The translations under genes were made by a program, and so were the position numbers. The notes under the pieces are model-generated. The model did no database searches. It saw only the letters and a list, made by a program, of their open reading frames with translations, and was not told where the DNA came from. Shown here piece after piece: positions 1-6,934 of a DNA stretch of 26,820 bases. The stretch spans positions 1-26,820 of the forward strand of contig DEJF01000015.1 of assembly GCA_002353225.1 (NCBI GenBank), written 5' to 3'. This DNA is from Prevotella sp. UBA2755 (GTDB lineage: Bacteria > Bacteroidota > Bacteroidia > Bacteroidales > Bacteroidaceae). Position 1 is the first letter of the stretch. The number at the start of each line of letters is the position of its first letter.

Positions 1-8
1 TTATAGTG

Positions 9-38
9 CAAAGTTACGAAAAATCTCGGCAAAACAAA
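9..38 (-). promoter_or_regulatory. Promoter reading leftward out of the window
   Basis: On the minus strand a -7 box TAACTTTG (9-16) lies 18 bp downstream of a TTTG (35-38), close to the Bacteroidetes consensus of TTTG, 19-21 bp, TAnnTTTG. It would drive a gene beyond the left edge. The promoter is embedded in the 69-bp repeat; the second repeat copy carries the same arrangement with 19-bp spacing. Confidence 0.5.
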
Positions 39-78
39 GAAACTCGTTTCTTTTTTTTGCCGAGATGGAGTAAGTTCG
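10..78. repeat. 69-bp interspersed repeat, copy 1 (long hairpin)
   Basis: This segment matches 9559-9627 in the same orientation. The matching blocks are AAAGTTACGAAAAA, then 20 bp starting AAAACAAAG, a T-run of 7 or 8, and 20 bp ending GTAAGTTCG. Only a 7-bp block (TCTCGGC here, CGCGCGC there) and one base of each homopolymer differ. In this copy 24-65 folds into a long hairpin: TCTCGGCAAAA pairs with TTTTGCCGAGA and AAAGAAA with TTTCTTT around a CTCG loop, with one mismatch. The element may act as a terminator and carries an outward promoter. Two copies in one window suggest a genome-wide family, which is an inference. Confidence 0.8.
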
Positions 79-134
79 ATGTTGAAGACATCAAAGTTAC
101 GAAAAAAGACTGTAACAAAAGACGGATTTTGGAA

Positions 135-230
135 GATTAACGCTAATCGTTTCTAAGAAACGCTTGCCAAAGCAAGAATTCAGCCTAAAATAAAGGCAAG
201 ATGGGGATTTAGAGCCCCTTGATAAGGGGC
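135..230. other. Cluster of adjacent short hairpins
   Basis: Five perfect inverted repeats follow one another within 96 bp: GATTA/TAATC (135-148), CGTTTCT/AGAAACG (148-162), CTTGC/GCAAG (163-176), GCCT/AGGC (183-197) and GCCCCTT/AAGGGGC (214-230). CTTGCC at 163 can also pair with GGCAAG at 195. No gene is visible across it. It could be a structured RNA, a compound terminator, or the end of a decayed mobile element. The function is unknown. Confidence 0.5.
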
Positions 231-237
231 GGCTATA

Positions 238-582
238 ATGCAGGGATATGCAAATTGGGGAGGATTGGTGAAGGAGTTAGGTTTCCAAATCGTAACCTCA
301 TTAAGCCATCTCCTTCATCTTTGTGATGACGCTTTTGAAGCTCGTCAGCAGTTCTTCGACGAGCGAAGCGGCAAGCCGATTACCTCGTAGGCACTGCGCT
401 CAATTCAAGGAAACGAAGACCTAATGTCTGCCGTGCTTACTCATCAGAAAGCAGACAAGCATCTTTATGTGGCACTCCACCACAAAGTGCGTATTAGGCT
501 ACACCCTTTTAAGGAACCAGTTGCAGCATTGGAAACAGAAAACTATGCGGAAATTACTCCAATATTGCAAAAAAAACATTAA
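238..582 (+). pseudogene. Possible decayed coding remnant
   Basis: One plus-strand frame is open from an ATG at 238 for 50 codons, meets a TAG at 388-390, then stays open through an ATG at 424 to a TAA at 580-582 (52 codons). On the minus strand, 301-402 also encodes a plausible 33-residue helical C-terminus ending MKEMA. I recognise neither protein. No promoter precedes the first ATG. The stretch is best read as eroded coding sequence between the left repeat and the first real promoter; it may equally be non-coding. Confidence 0.25.
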
Positions 583-620
583 GGTCGGACACATTATGTC
601 CGCACCTCCCCATATCTTTG
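583..620 (+). promoter_or_regulatory. Promoter with palindromic operator (copy A)
   Basis: A -7 box TATCTTTG (613-620) is preceded by an inverted repeat CGGACA/TGTCCG (586-591 and 597-602, loop CATTA), centred at 594. No TTTG occurs at the -33 position, which the dyad occupies. Nearly the same dyad lies the same 19 bp upstream of the -7 box before the gene at 5443. The arrangement suggests a regulator that activates, or occludes, both promoters. Confidence 0.65.
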
Positions 621-668
621 CACCCAGAAACTTGAAATGGAGTGATAAAGATATGAAACAAGTAAAAT

Positions 669-1106
669 ATGATAAGGTATATGAGATTACAGATTCCTTA
701 CAACGAGTTTGAGCAATTACTCAGTGAGTATTTTCAGCAGAAGATGATTCGCCAAATTAAGTTGGCGTATGTAGATGAGAGCACCATACAGGTGAGTGCC
801 GTAGTTAAAATAAAACTGAAGGTAGCGGAAACAACAATTCCTGTTAAAGAAAAAGTCTCTGTTAAGATGGTGGCTGACAGTGACATTACGTTGACACATG
901 CGGGAATGGCTTTTGATCTGAAGTGGGAACAGGTATTGGAATTGTGTGAGGATGTTGTTAAAGACGTGCTGGAGGTACAAGACAATCATACAGTGTTAGT
1001 TCATCTCAATAAGATTGATAAGTTGAATACCATCTTAGAGAAAGTGGAAATGCAAAGCATCAGTTTTGAGCCAGACTATATCAACTTGTGCTTTGTACTG
1101 AAGTAA
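669..1106 (+). CDS. Uncharacterised 145-residue protein
   Basis: I do not recognise this family. The protein has an N-terminal amphipathic segment (about residues 5-35), then alternating beta-like stretches rich in V, K and T (40-80), and a helix around 88-105. It has no signal peptide, membrane segment or catalytic motif. The first in-frame ATG is at 669; a second at 681 begins MRLQIPYNEF and may be the real start. A different-frame ATG at 653 (begins MKQVKYDKVY) opens a 19-codon frame that ends at 712 across this start, so a leader peptide with coupled translation, or a frameshift at the 5' end, is possible. The promoter-operator at 583-620 lies just upstream. The next gene starts 7 bp after the stop, so this is probably the first gene of an operon running to about 1995. 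Confidence 0.7.
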   Translation: MIRYMRLQIPYNEFEQLLSEYFQQKMIRQIKLAYVDESTIQVSAVVKIKLKVAETTIPVKEKVSVKMVADSDITLTHAGMAFDLKWEQVLELCEDVVKDVLEVQDNHTVLVHLNKIDKLNTILEKVEMQSISFEPDYINLCFVLK

Positions 1107-1113
1107 GATAATA

Positions 1114-1371
1114 ATGGTGATAAACAGACCGATTATGACGTTAGATATTGTAACCAAAGGTATTCCATACCTCCACATGGCTATTGTTACAGTCATGGTA
1201 TTTGCTGGTGTCCCCAGAATCTTTTCCTATACAGCATTGCTCTGGGGCGCATGTGGCATCATGTCAATCCCTCTCACTGAGGAAGGATTCTATTTAGAAA
1301 TCCCTGACTTATGGCGATACAGACATCTGTTTGCTTTGGGAATTTGCTTTATGATTTCACAGAGTGTTTAA
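1114..1371 (+). CDS. Small membrane protein, 85 residues, unknown function
   Basis: The product is hydrophobic. Two segments could span the membrane: about residues 19-50 (begins HMAIVTVMVFAG) and the C-terminal stretch from about 70 (LFALGICFMISQSV). An internal ATG at 1135 (MTLDIVTKG) would give a 78-residue form. The gene sits 7 bp after the stop of the preceding gene and 18 bp before the next, with no promoter motif between, so the three are probably co-transcribed. The family is not recognised; a role as membrane partner of the upstream soluble protein is inference from position only. Confidence 0.6.
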   Translation: MVINRPIMTLDIVTKGIPYLHMAIVTVMVFAGVPRIFSYTALLWGACGIMSIPLTEEGFYLEIPDLWRYRHLFALGICFMISQSV

Positions 1372-1389
1372 TTTAATAAATAAAGAATC

Positions 1390-1995
1390 ATGACTAAAGA
1401 AGAAATACAATCAAAAAGAGAAGAAATACTTGCGGAAGTACTATCAACACCGTATTTGAAGGATATTCCTTATAAACTGATTGAGTCTGACGAGGTGCCA
1501 AACACCCCACTCATGCGCAATTTCCTGTACACATTTGAATTTTGCCGTCGCCGTTATATAGAAGAATCAAACTTCGATGAACTTGTTGGCTATGATTTCG
1601 ACAATGACAAATTCCTCTTTCTCCTTCGACACAATTTTGGCATCAGAGTTGATCATGATGCAGACTGGACGCTCGAAAGCATGAAGGAACTGATGCTCCG
1701 TATTGAGGCAGAAACGAAACCAGAGTACAGAGAGATGCTTGCCATTGAGATGAAGAACTATGATAAGCAGAAACAAGAACTCTTTGATCTGTTTGTCTTT
1801 TGCAACCATCATAAGAAGTTGCACTTTGGCAGCAACCCAGCCTTTACGGATATAGATTATAATGAGTTGAATCAACATCTTTACAACGACTACCACATCT
1901 TTCTCTCAGCGGCAGATCGTCGTACGCTGAATACAGTAGGCCGTATGATCAATCACATCATCTATCGCCTGAAAGATGGCAATAGTAGTTTGTAA
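1390..1995 (+). CDS. Uncharacterised 201-residue soluble protein
   Basis: The start at 1390 (MTKEEIQSK) is clear and follows an A-rich leader. The protein is charged and mostly helical in appearance, with a central segment around residues 60-95 rich in D, F and H (FDELVGYDFDNDK, then RVDHDADW) and a possible helical bundle from 100 to 150. No known catalytic signature, signal peptide or membrane segment is visible. It is the last gene of the group that starts at 669; a new consensus promoter appears 46 bp after its stop. Function unknown. Confidence 0.7.
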   Translation: MTKEEIQSKREEILAEVLSTPYLKDIPYKLIESDEVPNTPLMRNFLYTFEFCRRRYIEESNFDELVGYDFDNDKFLFLLRHNFGIRVDHDADWTLESMKELMLRIEAETKPEYREMLAIEMKNYDKQKQELFDLFVFCNHHKKLHFGSNPAFTDIDYNELNQHLYNDYHIFLSAADRRTLNTVGRMINHIIYRLKDGNSSL

Positions 1996-2040
1996 CTGAA
2001 ACAAAATGCAGTCCGTGATATGAAAAAAGTGAGTAATTGC

Positions 2041-2071
2041 TTTGCCGTTTCTGAAATATTCCCTATCTTTG
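2041..2071 (+). promoter_or_regulatory. Consensus promoter for the 2291-5362 operon
   Basis: TTTG (2041-2044), a 19-bp spacer and TATCTTTG (2064-2071) match the Bacteroidetes housekeeping promoter exactly. Transcription should begin near 2078. The next convincing start codon is at 2291, leaving an unusually long leader. Confidence 0.75.
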
Positions 2072-2078
2072 CCCCTGC

Positions 2079-2290
2079 AATCTTAGAGAAGGCGAGCGGC
2101 AACGCTCTATTTGACATATTGCATGACAGGCCGAACTTGATGCAAAATGTATAGTCTTGGTTGTACCATTCCAATCCCAGGTTCGTCATTCGTCGCAGGA
2201 CATGTCTGTGGAATGGTAGTTTGGCTAACGAAACAGACAAGGGAATGCAATAAAGAACAAAGTTATAACGTTTCTAAATACGATATTATT
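2079..2290 (+). other. Long structured 5' leader (about 210 nt)
   Basis: Between the predicted transcription start and the ATG at 2291 lies about 210 nt with a perfect 9-bp inverted repeat, ACCATTCCA (2165-2173) and TGGAATGGT (2209-2217), enclosing a 35-nt loop. A reading frame from an ATG at 2147 runs through it into the downstream gene, but the translated segment is unlike the rest of the protein. The leader may control translation, act as a small RNA, or be an unannotated regulatory RNA. It matches no riboswitch class I know. Confidence 0.4.
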
Positions 2291-2998
2291 ATGAATGAAA
2301 TTACATTTGTAACAAGTTATGATAACGATTGTGGGGATTATGCAGACACTCTTATGACCTTGGTTTCAAATGATAAATATCTTTGTAACATAACAAGAAG
2401 AAATGAGGAGTTTAAAAAGGACAGAAGCATTGTATCTGGTGAATACGTTTTAACTATTGGAAATCAGGCTTCTAAGAACAATCTTCAAAACTTCAAAGAT
2501 AAATATAACAACTTTGGTATTCATTTCGGCTATCATGGAACTAAGGCATGGATTTGTTGTGAAAATTTTAAATGGGATAAAGAATCATTGTTTAAGTTTC
2601 ATAGTGAATTGATTTCAGTATTGGATGAATTTGGGATGAAAACAGATAATATTGATGACAGAGTTAAAGAGTTCCTTGAAAATAAAAAGAAGAATTTGAA
2701 TTCTTATAACGGCAAGAAGGCGCAAAAAGGTGATTTAGCCAAAACCTTTCAGAACGAAGCATATGAAGTGTTGATGACCAATATAGCTGTTACGAGTACA
2801 TTGCAGCAAAGCATTGGATTAGGTTTTTGGGGATTCCTTCATCTGGCAAAATGGTTTGTTGGCTTATTGGAAAAATCTGAACTTCGCAAACAGCAATATA
2901 AATATGCAATTGTTTTGTTTTATAAACGTTATATTCACGAATTCCTAAAGATTGATGAAATGAACGACAAAGAAACAAGTGAAAAAATGGACTTTTAA
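2291..2998 (+). CDS. Uncharacterised 235-residue protein, partner of the gene at 3007
   Basis: The start at 2291 (MNEITFVTSYDNDCG) is preferred over the upstream in-frame ATG at 2147, because the extra 48 residues overlap the leader hairpin and have odd composition. Residues about 50-105 form an alternating strand/helix unit: a strand YVLTIGNQASKNN, then a segment ending YNNFGIHFGYHGTKAWICC. I associate this pattern, loosely and from memory, with small Rossmann-like sensor domains in bacterial conflict genes; that is tentative. A hydrophobic stretch (about 172-195, begins LGFWGFLHLAKWFVG) could touch or span the membrane and is followed by a basic helix. The gene is 8 bp upstream of the large membrane protein gene, so the two are probably translated together and work together. 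Confidence 0.7.
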   Translation: MNEITFVTSYDNDCGDYADTLMTLVSNDKYLCNITRRNEEFKKDRSIVSGEYVLTIGNQASKNNLQNFKDKYNNFGIHFGYHGTKAWICCENFKWDKESLFKFHSELISVLDEFGMKTDNIDDRVKEFLENKKKNLNSYNGKKAQKGDLAKTFQNEAYEVLMTNIAVTSTLQQSIGLGFWGFLHLAKWFVGLLEKSELRKQQYKYAIVLFYKRYIHEFLKIDEMNDKETSEKMDF

Positions 2999-3006
2999 CC
3001 TACACA

Positions 3007-4578
3007 ATGTCTCATCCTAATAATACTTTTGAAACAGGCTATAAGTACGGCATTGACAATCTTGGAGCTTTTCTTGGAGGTGAACTTACCCGTCAAGCGA
3101 ATCAACCTTATCTTGAGTCTATTCAAAAGGAAATAGATAATCTTACAGAAGCGTTAAACAAGTACGAAGGTAATGCCAACCCACAGTTAAAGGGATATGT
3201 GGCAGAAGCATGGCACACCTATACATTCAATATCGACGCTGCTGCCAAACAATCAGCAGAGAGAGCCACACAAGTTGAATCTAATGGTCTTGGGTCTGTT
3301 GATGTTTCTACCAGTTGGGGCGAAGATTATAGCTTGAAATATTATCAGAACGGTGCTCAAAGTGCATTAGCCCAAGGGCATTCTTTAGAATATGCATACC
3401 AAAGGTATATTCATAGGTTAGGTGAAGGTGTTGAGATTCCCACAAGAGAGGAATACCTGAAAATGAGTGGTATTGATCCTAACACAAATATGCAGCTAGG
3501 CATGTATGAAGGCCAAGCAAGACTGATACCTTCAGATCAACTTAAAGATGCTATCGAAGCTCTGAATAAGAGAATCCAAAGAGACTTAAATAATTTGGAC
3601 AATCCAAGCAGGGCAGAATCCGCACAACGTCTAATAGAGGTAAGGGACAAACTGACTTCCCACATTTCAGGGCCAAATGGAGAACAGTCACTTGAACTGA
3701 CAGAAAAAGAATCTCGACTATTAGCAGAACAAGCAAAGGAAGGTAAGTTTGATCCTGCACGTTACGACATTACATTGGCTAAGAAAGCAGATGCAATGTT
3801 TATATGTGGAAATGCTATGAGAGCAGGACTAAACGCAGCTTGGATCTCTGCATTATTAAAGATGGTTCCCCAACTTGTTACAGTTATCAAAAGGCTCGTT
3901 CAAGATGGTTACCTTGATTTTGACGAACTAGAAAATGCTGGTAAGTCCGGACTCTCTGGGGCAAAGTCTGGTTTCTTTAGGGGTTTTTTGTGCGCTGCAA
4001 TCATGTCATCTTCTCAATTAGGTTATCTGGGTAATGCAATGCAGAATGCAACGTATACTAATAGTTTTGCTCCTGGTGTTGGAGTTGCCGTTGTCTTGCT
4101 TTGTCAGGCTGTCTCAGATGGGATTAAATGTGCCAAAGGAGAATTGACAAAAACACAATACGCTTACAATATTGAGCGTAATCTATATATTGGTGTAGGT
4201 GGTTTGGTAGGTGGATTGGCTCTTCAATCAGTTATTGAGATACCTGTAGTTTCTTATGCAGTTGGGAGTATGATAGGTTCGTTGCTTGGTGGTTTTGTGT
4301 TTAATGCAAAAGAACAAGTAATGATGTCTCTTTGTGTTAAAAATGGCTATATTGTATTTGGGCTTGTGGAACAAGACTACACAATGCCTGATGCTGTGAG
4401 AAAAAAGTTGGGATTTCCTGTATATGGATTTAAAGAGTATCAAGTTAAAGAGTATAAGTTCAAAACATATCAGCAAAAAAATTACAATCAAAAGAAATAT
4501 AACTGGAAAAGAATAGACTCTATTATTTTAGAGCGTGGAGTAATCGGATTTAGAAAGGTTGGATATATTAATACTTAA
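3007..4578 (+). CDS. 523-residue protein: nuclease-like N-terminus, glycine-rich membrane domain, KxYxx repeats
   Basis: Three parts are visible. Residues 60-125 contain GYVAEAWH, then GSVDV (D99) and YSLKYY (K111). The spacing resembles the acid...xK core of PD-(D/E)XK enzymes, but the usual acidic residue before the lysine is missing, so this may be a divergent or inactive fold. Residues about 195-250 look coiled-coil. Residues about 310-445 are rich in Gly, Ala and Ser with several hydrophobic helices (for example YIGVGGLVGG and GSMIGSLLGGFVF), a glycine-zipper pattern seen in membrane-inserting proteins. Residues 476-500 are five tandem pentads of the form K-x-Y-x-x. No signal peptide is present. 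The gene follows 2291 by 8 bp and shares its promoter. A membrane-acting effector in a two-gene system is an inference; no known family name is assigned. Confidence 0.7.
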   Translation: MSHPNNTFETGYKYGIDNLGAFLGGELTRQANQPYLESIQKEIDNLTEALNKYEGNANPQLKGYVAEAWHTYTFNIDAAAKQSAERATQVESNGLGSVDVSTSWGEDYSLKYYQNGAQSALAQGHSLEYAYQRYIHRLGEGVEIPTREEYLKMSGIDPNTNMQLGMYEGQARLIPSDQLKDAIEALNKRIQRDLNNLDNPSRAESAQRLIEVRDKLTSHISGPNGEQSLELTEKESRLLAEQAKEGKFDPARYDITLAKKADAMFICGNAMRAGLNAAWISALLKMVPQLVTVIKRLVQDGYLDFDELENAGKSGLSGAKSGFFRGFLCAAIMSSSQLGYLGNAMQNATYTNSFAPGVGVAVVLLCQAVSDGIKCAKGELTKTQYAYNIERNLYIGVGGLVGGLALQSVIEIPVVSYAVGSMIGSLLGGFVFNAKEQVMMSLCVKNGYIVFGLVEQDYTMPDAVRKKLGFPVYGFKEYQVKEYKFKTYQQKNYNQKKYNWKRIDSIILERGVIGFRKVGYINT

Positions 4579-4591
4579 TTTGTTTGTTGTT

Positions 4592-4906
4592 ATGACTGTT
4601 AATGAGTTTATAGAAGAAATGAAAGAGGTAAGCTACAATGCAAGTTACGAGTTTACCCATTTTCTATTTAAAGGTTCTTTTTTTATTAGTAGTTATTATA
4701 ATACTGGAACATCTTTTATCATCCAACTAGATTCTATAAGTATTTATAATTTGAATAGATTTCGCAACATTGTGTATTTGCAGAAAAATGTTCCATTAAA
4801 AATTCGTCTATCTCCTAATTATATAAATCCGTCTAAATTACTAGGTACTATTTTATATGTTGATTATAATAGGGAGATAGAAAAACTAACTGTGGTTTTC
4901 GATTAG
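4592..4906 (+). CDS. Small uncharacterised protein, 104 residues
   Basis: I chose the ATG at 4592 (MTVNEFIEEMKEVSY), 13 bp after the preceding stop; an in-frame ATG at 4559 would overlap that gene and add an unrelated hydrophobic stretch. The protein looks beta-rich, with aromatic residues and short strands (FLFKGSFFISSYY, TSFIIQLDSISIY, GTILYVDYN), as in small barrel or SH3-like folds, but no family is recognised. It has no clear membrane segment. It is probably the third gene of the operon that starts at 2291, perhaps an accessory or immunity-type factor; that role is a guess from position. Confidence 0.55.
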   Translation: MTVNEFIEEMKEVSYNASYEFTHFLFKGSFFISSYYNTGTSFIIQLDSISIYNLNRFRNIVYLQKNVPLKIRLSPNYINPSKLLGTILYVDYNREIEKLTVVFD

Positions 4907-4969
4907 ATTAACAATAAATCACAAAATGTCAAGTTGGAGGTAGAACGAGAATAGTTTATATACGGAAAT

Positions 4970-5362
4970 ATGATTGAAGGGAATATTGATATTAACGTAA
5001 AAATGAGATTCATTGGTTATTACATGAGTGATGACCAATTTATGAGGACAGAGGTTGTATTCCCCGAGAAGGCAGAAAAGTTGGCAGAACTCTTGCGAAC
5101 TACATTTGACACAATTCTTGGGAATAGATATGTGGATGATGAGATGAGGACAGTATTTAATGGTAATACTGTTTTCATCCTAAAAGGCGAAAATGGCTGG
5201 CTTTACGGATATTATCCCAAATATAATGTAGCAAGGCTGACCAATGTTCGCTATATTAAGCCTGATGTTACACCTATACCTAATCGTTATAAGTGCTGGT
5301 TTTATCCTGGTGAGCGATTTCATTTATATAAGCCGGTGGAGCCATCATCGGGCATAGAGTAA
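4970..5362 (+). CDS. Uncharacterised 130-residue protein
   Basis: The frame begins MIEGNIDINVKMRFIGYY. The sequence is rich in aromatics and short strands (VFILKGENGWLYGYY, CWFYPGERFHLY) with one helix at about 32-52 (EKAEKLAELLRTTFDTIL). No catalytic motif, signal peptide or membrane segment is visible and the family is not recognised. The 63-bp gap to the preceding gene contains no TAnnTTTG box, so it is probably the last gene of the operon from 2041. A GC-rich hairpin at 5391-5415 follows and may terminate it. Confidence 0.6.
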   Translation: MIEGNIDINVKMRFIGYYMSDDQFMRTEVVFPEKAEKLAELLRTTFDTILGNRYVDDEMRTVFNGNTVFILKGENGWLYGYYPKYNVARLTNVRYIKPDVTPIPNRYKCWFYPGERFHLYKPVEPSSGIE

Positions 5363-5390
5363 ACTACTAAGTATTGGTCAATTATTGTGA

Positions 5391-5429
5391 GGGGCGGACA
5401 CAAAATGTCTGCCCCTTATTGTATCTTTG
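5391..5429 (+). promoter_or_regulatory. Promoter with palindromic operator (copy B), possible terminator
   Basis: GGGGCGGACA (5391-5400) and TGTCTGCCCC (5406-5415) form a 10-bp inverted repeat with one G-T pair and a CAAAA loop, centred at 5403. A -7 box TATCTTTG follows at 5422-5429, again 19 bp from the dyad centre and without a TTTG at -33. The core CGGACACA..ATGTC matches copy A at 586-602. The hairpin is strong enough to terminate the upstream operon as well, so it may have both roles. Confidence 0.65.
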
Positions 5430-5442
5430 CAGCCGATAAACA

Positions 5443-5874
5443 ATGAGTATGACTATGGAACAGAAAATTGAGTACGCAAAGTATCTGGGTGTGAAGGTGT
5501 TTTCGAACAAGTATTACAGTATTCATATGATGCTGTTCGAACAGGGTATGGCTAGAGTTGGGATGCGATATAAAAAAAGGAAGAACTGGGGGAAACTCTG
5601 GTGTAATTTCTTGTGCTTTGATGAATGTAGGCGGGAATCTGTGTACGATACTTGGGATTGTCTGCATTTCCTACAGATGGACAAAACGGCTCGCAGATGG
5701 TTCCGTAAAGTTCTGCATCCGTGCTTTGAGAGATTTCTGCTGCCCAATGGCATCATCAGTTCTGAAATTGCGGAAGAACTAGAGCGCCAAGAGCGGCAAC
5801 AGCACGCTTATAGGTTGCCTCACATGGAAGAAGAGGAAGAAAGGGTATTATGGTGGATGAATAAAAGGAGATGA
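5443..5874 (+). CDS. Uncharacterised 143-residue protein
   Basis: The start at 5443 (MSMTMEQKIEYAKYLG) lies 14 bp after the -7 box, so the leader is very short; 5452 (MEQKIEY) is an alternative. The protein is basic, with several Trp, Cys and Arg residues in the middle (KLWCNFLCFDECRRE, DTWDCLHF) and a charged helical tail (residues 108-143, many E and R). The cysteines are not spaced as a clear zinc finger. The family is not recognised. The next gene starts 4 bp after the stop, so the two form an operon controlled by the palindrome promoter. Confidence 0.65.
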   Translation: MSMTMEQKIEYAKYLGVKVFSNKYYSIHMMLFEQGMARVGMRYKKRKNWGKLWCNFLCFDECRRESVYDTWDCLHFLQMDKTARRWFRKVLHPCFERFLLPNGIISSEIAEELERQERQQHAYRLPHMEEEEERVLWWMNKRR

Positions 5875-5878
5875 AGAT

Positions 5879-6808
5879 ATGAAACTACAAGAGTTGTTAA
5901 GGAAATGTGACTTCGACAAGATGTTTGAGTACATCGTCAAGTTTGATCCCAAATCGGAGGGTAGCAGGTTCGCCTATCTGGTTGCATACGAACTGTTGTG
6001 CGATATGGAGGCAGAAGAGGGTAGAGAATATGATGTGGTGCCTAATCCATACGCAAAGGAGTCAGAAGGGCCTTCATCGGAAATAACCGTCTGGTGCTCT
6101 GACTTGGAGGGTTGTAACTGGCAGAAGGCATTAGGGGCAGAGATGAACTTTTGTCCAGAGGCAGAGAAGGTACCGTTGGATATGATTGCCGGCATCTGTC
6201 TTTGGCATATCACGTTCTATGGATTCAACCCTGATGAGGAAGAGGAAACATTCAATCATATGGGAGAAGAGGAATCTTCAGAGGATGGTCCTGCTTATAT
6301 GGTAGATATATTAAGCGAGGAAACCAAAGTCTTGCGGCCTGACCTCGTGGAACTGGGACATAAGGAATACGAAAAGCAGTTTCGAATTTATAGGAAGGCG
6401 TATATGAAGGAACTGACAGAACTCGCTGAGCAAGGAGATGTGTATGGGCAGTTCTTCTTGGCAGAGGAATACAGAAGGGGTGTACATAAAAGATTCATCA
6501 ACCTGAAGAAGGCTTTTCCTCTTTATCAGGCCTCTGCTGAGCAGGGTCTGTATAGGGCACAGGTGAAGTTGGCTTTCTGCTATGAGTATGGCCTTGGGAC
6601 GGATGTGGATTTGGATAAGGCAAGGGCAATGTTCAAGCAGGCAGGACAATCAGAGAAAGGTCACGGTAAGCCTGAAGAGCATCTGGCCATGCTGGAGGTG
6701 AACGCAGAGAATTACGATGAGGCTCTGCGTTGGTTTAAGGAGGCGCAAAGCAAGGGTAATCGTACTGTCAAATCGTATATCTGGTATTTAGAAAGGAAAT
6801 TGAACTAA
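5879..6808 (+). CDS. Sel1-repeat protein with Bacteroidetes-type N-terminal domain
   Basis: The N-terminal part (about residues 1-110, begins MKLQELLRKCDFDKMFEYI, with FAYLVAYELLCDM) resembles small Bacteroidetes-restricted domains of unknown function such as DUF6557; that assignment is from memory and tentative. Residues about 185-290 contain two to three Sel1-like repeats (for example AEQGDVYGQFFLAEEYRRG and AEQGLYRAQVKLAFCYEYG), helical pairs that normally mediate protein-protein contacts. There is no signal peptide, so it is likely cytosolic. A strongly acidic linker (EEEETFNHMGEEESSEDG) separates the halves. It follows the 5443 gene by 4 bp and shares its regulated promoter. Probably a scaffold or adaptor; the partner is unknown. 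Confidence 0.7.
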   Translation: MKLQELLRKCDFDKMFEYIVKFDPKSEGSRFAYLVAYELLCDMEAEEGREYDVVPNPYAKESEGPSSEITVWCSDLEGCNWQKALGAEMNFCPEAEKVPLDMIAGICLWHITFYGFNPDEEEETFNHMGEEESSEDGPAYMVDILSEETKVLRPDLVELGHKEYEKQFRIYRKAYMKELTELAEQGDVYGQFFLAEEYRRGVHKRFINLKKAFPLYQASAEQGLYRAQVKLAFCYEYGLGTDVDLDKARAMFKQAGQSEKGHGKPEEHLAMLEVNAENYDEALRWFKEAQSKGNRTVKSYIWYLERKLN

Positions 6809-6886
6809 GATTGTAACTCTAAACTAACAGCAGAAAAGCTATCGCTACTAAAAGAAAGCAACGAATCAAAATAAATGAACGAACAT

Positions 6887-6917
6887 TTTGTAATCTGAAG
6901 GATTCTTCCTATATTTG
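6887..6917 (+). promoter_or_regulatory. Consensus promoter for the WYL regulator
   Basis: TTTG (6887-6890), a 19-bp spacer and TATATTTG (6910-6917) match the Bacteroidetes consensus. The ATG of the WYL gene at 6935 follows after 17 bp, fixing its start. Confidence 0.75.
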
Positions 6918-6934
6918 CACAAAAATATACCAAT

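Noticed and set aside
467..712. 81-codon plus-strand frame across the first promoter
   Set aside because: It runs through the palindrome and the TATCTTTG box; only its last 19 codons, from 653, have a reasonable start.
2147..2290. N-terminal extension of the 2291 protein
   Set aside because: The extra 48 residues lie over the leader stem and have a composition unlike the rest of the protein.
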